A stretch of DNA of 64,000 bases from Favolaschia claudopus (Eukaryota; Basidiomycota; Agaricomycetes; Agaricales; Mycenaceae), in the NCBI GenBank assembly GCA_037176885.1, contig JAWWNJ010000019.1, forward strand, positions 806,001-870,000. Reading direction: 5' to 3'. The notes beneath the pieces are model-generated. The model had not been told where the DNA came from. It ran no database searches and was given only the letters and a program-made list of their open reading frames with translations. Each line of letters begins with the position of its first letter. Within the stretch, counting starts at the first letter, position 1. Positions 60,493-64,000 of the stretch are shown piece after piece. The position numbers and the translations under genes were made by a program.

Positions 60493-63297
60493 GAAGTAGA
60501 GAACGGTGAAGAAAGTGAGAGTCGAGACACAAGGCTTTTATATTCAATCCGTGAGTCAAGGCGGACCCGATCTATCATCACTTGACATGATTGATTGCGT
60601 GCGTTGGAAACACCCGCGCAGAATACGTTGCGGAAAAGCGGCAGAGTACTGAAAGCACATTCTTGCGTCAAAATGTGCAGAGAACCGAAAGGTTTAGTAG
60701 CGAGAAGGATGGGACACAGATTTGAGCGTTCAGAGGGAGTGAACTGTGAGTTTTCCTCGAAGAAGGACCTGGTGCTTGGGAGTCCACGCAGCGAGTACAC
60801 TGAGGGTATAACTGAAGGTGGGCGACCCTATCCCGTATGAACAGACACGCCGACAAGGGCCTTCCGAGTCTAGAAATTTTAAATGTACTCAAAATCTGAA
60901 ACTAGGATGAAATCGGAGCAGGAATATACCTTCCCCAAGGTGAGGGGTATCCGGAACGTTGAGCTAGAAAGCAAAATATTATTACTTGATTTGGGAACTC
61001 GCTATCGCACAGCCATCACCGATATGGCAATCTCCCACGGAGGGTCAGTCACGGGCGGGATACTGAATTTTATTTTCGATGCTACAATGCTTCAAACTCT
61101 TCAAAAACACTCGAGGCATCCATATATGACGTCAAAGCGGCCGAATTATCGTATCTGCAATGCTTTCAAGCGCGGAAGGATCACGTGAAATTGCCTTATA
61201 TGGAGCTATTACGGCAACGAGGTGAGGGGTGGTCCGCCGAAGTCGCTGAAAAAAAAACTTCGACCCCCGGTACGGATTTCGCAGATCGGTATCCCCTTGC
61301 ACGCCGAGAGGAAAGCGAGGCTAGAAAGTGGATTTGCTAGAACTAATTCACGGGCAGTTTCGTAGCCGCTGAAGGACGGGGAGATAAGATGAAGACATTT
61401 GTACGACCAGAACATGGAGGAAGAACGAAAGAGGCAATCCGATCAACGGCGCTGTGCAATATGGCTTGCTGATATTTGTTGACCTTTTGATCTCCGAATT
61501 TCAACTTGATTTCAGCCTTGACGTTGTTGTAAACAAAACGTCCTTTCAATTTGCGTTCACTAGGTTGACTGTTATTACTGTAACTGGAGGTATTACTGGC
61601 TATCTCTAGCGGCTTTGAGTTGAAAATCTATAGGCTTCGCAAAGGCTTCAACTTGCCGTCGGTCGAGCGACGACTCGGAAGTGCAGACGTCCCGGGCCTG
61701 AGTTCAGTTCAAGTTGGAGTTGGGCATGATGTCAAAGGATCTGGATGCGATAACACACCGAGGAGTCGAATTCAAGCTCATGGCCTCTATTGGTGGACCA
61801 ATCTGTCTTTCTGAACCCATTATCAAGGATCATAAAGTAATCTCCCGAAACTCCCTCAGGCTCCATTGTCAATGGCCTTTAATATTGACTCCGATGATTC
61901 CCAGATGAGCGCTATAGCTAACATTGACTCCAACGCATGCTACATAGTTCATTGGCGCACAGTGGGTAAGCCTCCCAATGCCGAATGCAAACTTTTTGCA
62001 CCATGGAAGTCACCGAACGCCGGTTCGGACGCAAAAGCCCAAAATATGTGCGCAATGAAAACATACATGGAGGAGGATGTCGTCCGCACGCAAAGCAAGA
62101 ATTCTCGCGATAAGCTCAGTAGGTTTTTGAACACTATGTTGTCTTTGGTTGAAATTCGGACTTTTCGGGCAAGTGTCAGATCGTTTGACTCATCTTACCT
62201 GCGCTTCGTTTCGCCACTACTGTCATGCAACGACGAGCAAAATACATACCTAGCAGCGGCTACAAGAGTCTGCGCAACTAATGTTCGCGTGTATCTGCTC
62301 CGAGTCGCATCGTATTTACCAAGATCTCAATACCGACTCTTGACTCTCGGCCTGGAGTCCCCGAATTCCTTGTATCAAGTTGAACAACGACACAACGACA
62401 CGGACTCTCAAGATAGCTCAAGATGAGCAGATCCTTTGACGATTCCTTTTGAGATTCTTGTCGGCTTGGTACCGCAATCTATTGCACTTTGGGACTGGTA
62501 CGCTGGCTAGCTATAGGTCCTGGCTATCTCCAACTTATGTATGTCACCCGCTCAGTTACGGAAACCCGCTCAGGAGTCAGAGTTTTATACCTCTCCAATG
62601 TCGCGAGGAGCTTTCCCTACGACTTGTACCATCCCACGAAGAACTTCACTGTCTTACGAACCCTTGACGATTTCTTTCCATGTTGCTCCCACTCTCTCCT
62701 CTGAATCGTTGCAAAATGTCGCCGACTACCACGACTGCCAGTGTTGTCGACCGTGCGCACCCCAAGGAGTCTACTTGCACGTCGAATAATGCCTTCCTTG
62801 CCGCCCTGGCAGCACTACAATCTATCTATGGCTTCACAAACGGAGTCGGCTTTTTCTCGAGTACCTTGGACATCGCTGCGCCCGAGGTCGCCTCTTCCAA
62901 ATTAGAGGAAACTCGGCGCATCGGTATGCGCCTATGTACGCCACGACTGGAGTCGGTAGGAGACAATGTCTCTGGCCCAGATAACAAAATGCGGTTTTCA
63001 CTCAAACATACCCTGCGGGCTCCGATTTTACGTGCATCCCTCAAGCGCCACTTTCGGTTCCTTCAGTGGAGAACTTGATCGGTAGGTCTAATTCTGTGAC
63101 CAGACAAAGTTCAATCAATGATGAGCTCGTAGTTCACTTGCTTTGGCCACCTGCTTTTGACGTTGAATTCGGCTCATGATCCATTTATTATATTTACGAA
63201 CAAAGAGGGTGTAATGCAATTACGAACTGTCCGGCCGTGACCAAAAATAACAAACAGAAAGTTTGAGATGAAGCATAGTTCCGTCCCATTATATATA
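60493..63297. other. 2.8-kb region without a recognised gene
   Basis: There are several medium open frames on the plus strand (60883-61188, 61866-62426, 62680-63078), but none has a domain, signal peptide or coherent splice structure that I can defend. No inverted repeats were noticed. Confidence 0.4.
60536..60542 (-). promoter_or_regulatory. Putative TATA box of the APH-like gene
   Basis: The minus strand reads ATATAAAAGC about 45 bases upstream of the ATG at 60492. Motif and spacing only. Confidence 0.4.
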
Positions 63298-64000
63298 TCA
63301 AACCGTTCTCGCTCGGGCATCCGCCATGATGACATCCGCTGCCTTCTCTGATATCTGCAAGTGAAAAAAACCACTGACAGTTAATAAACAGCACAGGAAG
63401 CTGGCACAGGTGACAAACCATATAAGTAGGCGTGGTCACAAAATACCCTGGCACATTCGCCCACGAACTCAAATCCACAACGCGAAGTCGCTCTACCCCA
63501 TGTACGTGGAAATTATTGTCCAAAACGGCTTGAGGATCTGAAAACCATTCCGTGTCAATGGACCAGTCCGAATTCTTGCGATCCGTCTGCAGAATGTACT
63601 TACCCGTACTCGGACCCATAGCATTAGTGCAACAAGCGTGATGTCCAAAGACGCGATCCAAAATATATTCTGTCAAATTCGCATCCTTTCCCGGAACTGC
63701 TTCCTCGATAAGGAATGGTCGGATCAGCGAGTTTTCAACCAAAGAACGAATACGGTTGATTCCGTCCTCGAGCGCTTGTATGTCTGCGTGTCCTTGTTCG
63801 GCTTCGAAATGCATCTTTTCGATGTCCAGAGGATCCTGTGGGTGGGAGCCGGTGAGACGGACGAATCCCCGAGAAGAAGGGTGAGCTTTGAGAACGATGG
63901 CACTCAGTGCGTTGGGATGATCTGCAATTTGTTGTGCGAATCCTGGGCAGAGAAGTCGGCCGACGATTCATCATATAAAAACGGGAAGCCGACCTCTGAA
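63298..64000 (-). CDS. GMC oxidoreductase, C-terminal part (cut by the window edge)
   Basis: The N-terminal part lies beyond 64000. Visible blocks are LSAIVLKAHPSSRGFVRLTG, DPLDIEKMHFEAEQGH, and the catalytic region VFGHHACCTNAMGP with the active-site histidine. After a GT-AG intron follows DPQAVLDNNFHVHGVERLRVVD, then WANVPGYFVTTPTYM, and after another intron ISEKAADVIMADARARTV. This is the C-terminal substrate-binding and FAD-contacting part of glucose-methanol-choline oxidoreductases, secreted or intracellular flavoenzymes that oxidise alcohols and sugars with O2 or other acceptors. The particular subfamily cannot be fixed from this part alone. The extreme 5' end within the window probably includes an intron. 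Confidence 0.88.

Noticed and set aside
60883..63078. Three medium plus-strand frames in the 2.8-kb empty stretch
   Set aside because: They have no domain, no signal peptide, no splice logic and no similarity to each other; likely chance frames.

Overview
This window is nuclear DNA of a filamentous basidiomycete, most probably an agaricomycete (mushroom-forming fungus). Genes carry many 41-60 bp introns. The families present are typical of Agaricomycetes: a seven-helix membrane protein of the MxFPITxAQIVALFLES type, F-box proteins that begin with a DRAxLxELExQI coiled coil followed by YPVLTLPNEIVSEI, a Zn2Cys6 regulator, a GMC oxidoreductase and a fungal aminoglycoside-phosphotransferase-like kinase. 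No bacterial operon structure, rRNA or tRNA was found. The species cannot be named from this sequence.

Layout. 0-16 kb is gene-dense: 7TM protein, F-box gene F1 (directly downstream of a long inverted-repeat element), L-rhamnose mutarotase, a small unknown protein, a flavin-containing monooxygenase, F-box gene F2, a second-type F-box/LRR gene, a spartin/senescence-domain protein and ORC3. 16.3-21.7 kb is gene-poor and holds two short terminal-inverted-repeat elements. 21.7-32.2 kb carries an Adp1-type ABC transporter, F-box copy F3 and an SKN7-type HSF/response regulator. 32.9-39.4 kb is an accessory stretch with a small secreted protein and its broken neighbour, F-box copy F4 (an inverted duplicate of F3), another TA-flanked MITE, a cysteine-rich unknown gene and F-box copy F5. 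39.7-50.8 kb has a two-domain acidic protein, a protein kinase, a secreted alpha-amylase with two starch-binding domains, an ABM-like protein and a coiled-coil unknown. 50.8-54.2 kb has no confident gene. 54.2-64 kb has adenylate kinase, a Zn2Cys6 regulator, an APH-like kinase, an empty stretch, and the 3' end of a GMC oxidoreductase cut by the window edge.

The genes form no single pathway: housekeeping genes (ORC3, adenylate kinase, SKN7, spartin) are interleaved with lineage-specific, fast-changing ones (F-box family, small secreted protein, amylase, GMC). The main signals are the dispersed F-box family with copies in several states of integrity, four short inverted-repeat elements lying between genes, an apparent excess of GC-AG introns (five good candidates), and a dense cluster of one-base frameshifts in otherwise well-conserved genes (ABC transporter, SKN7, ORC3). 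Those frameshifts look more like consensus errors than real decay and must be settled before any F-box copy is called a pseudogene. I did not find a clearly new defence or biosynthetic system.

Exon borders below were derived by hand from splice signals and reading-frame continuity with the protein family; they are predictions.
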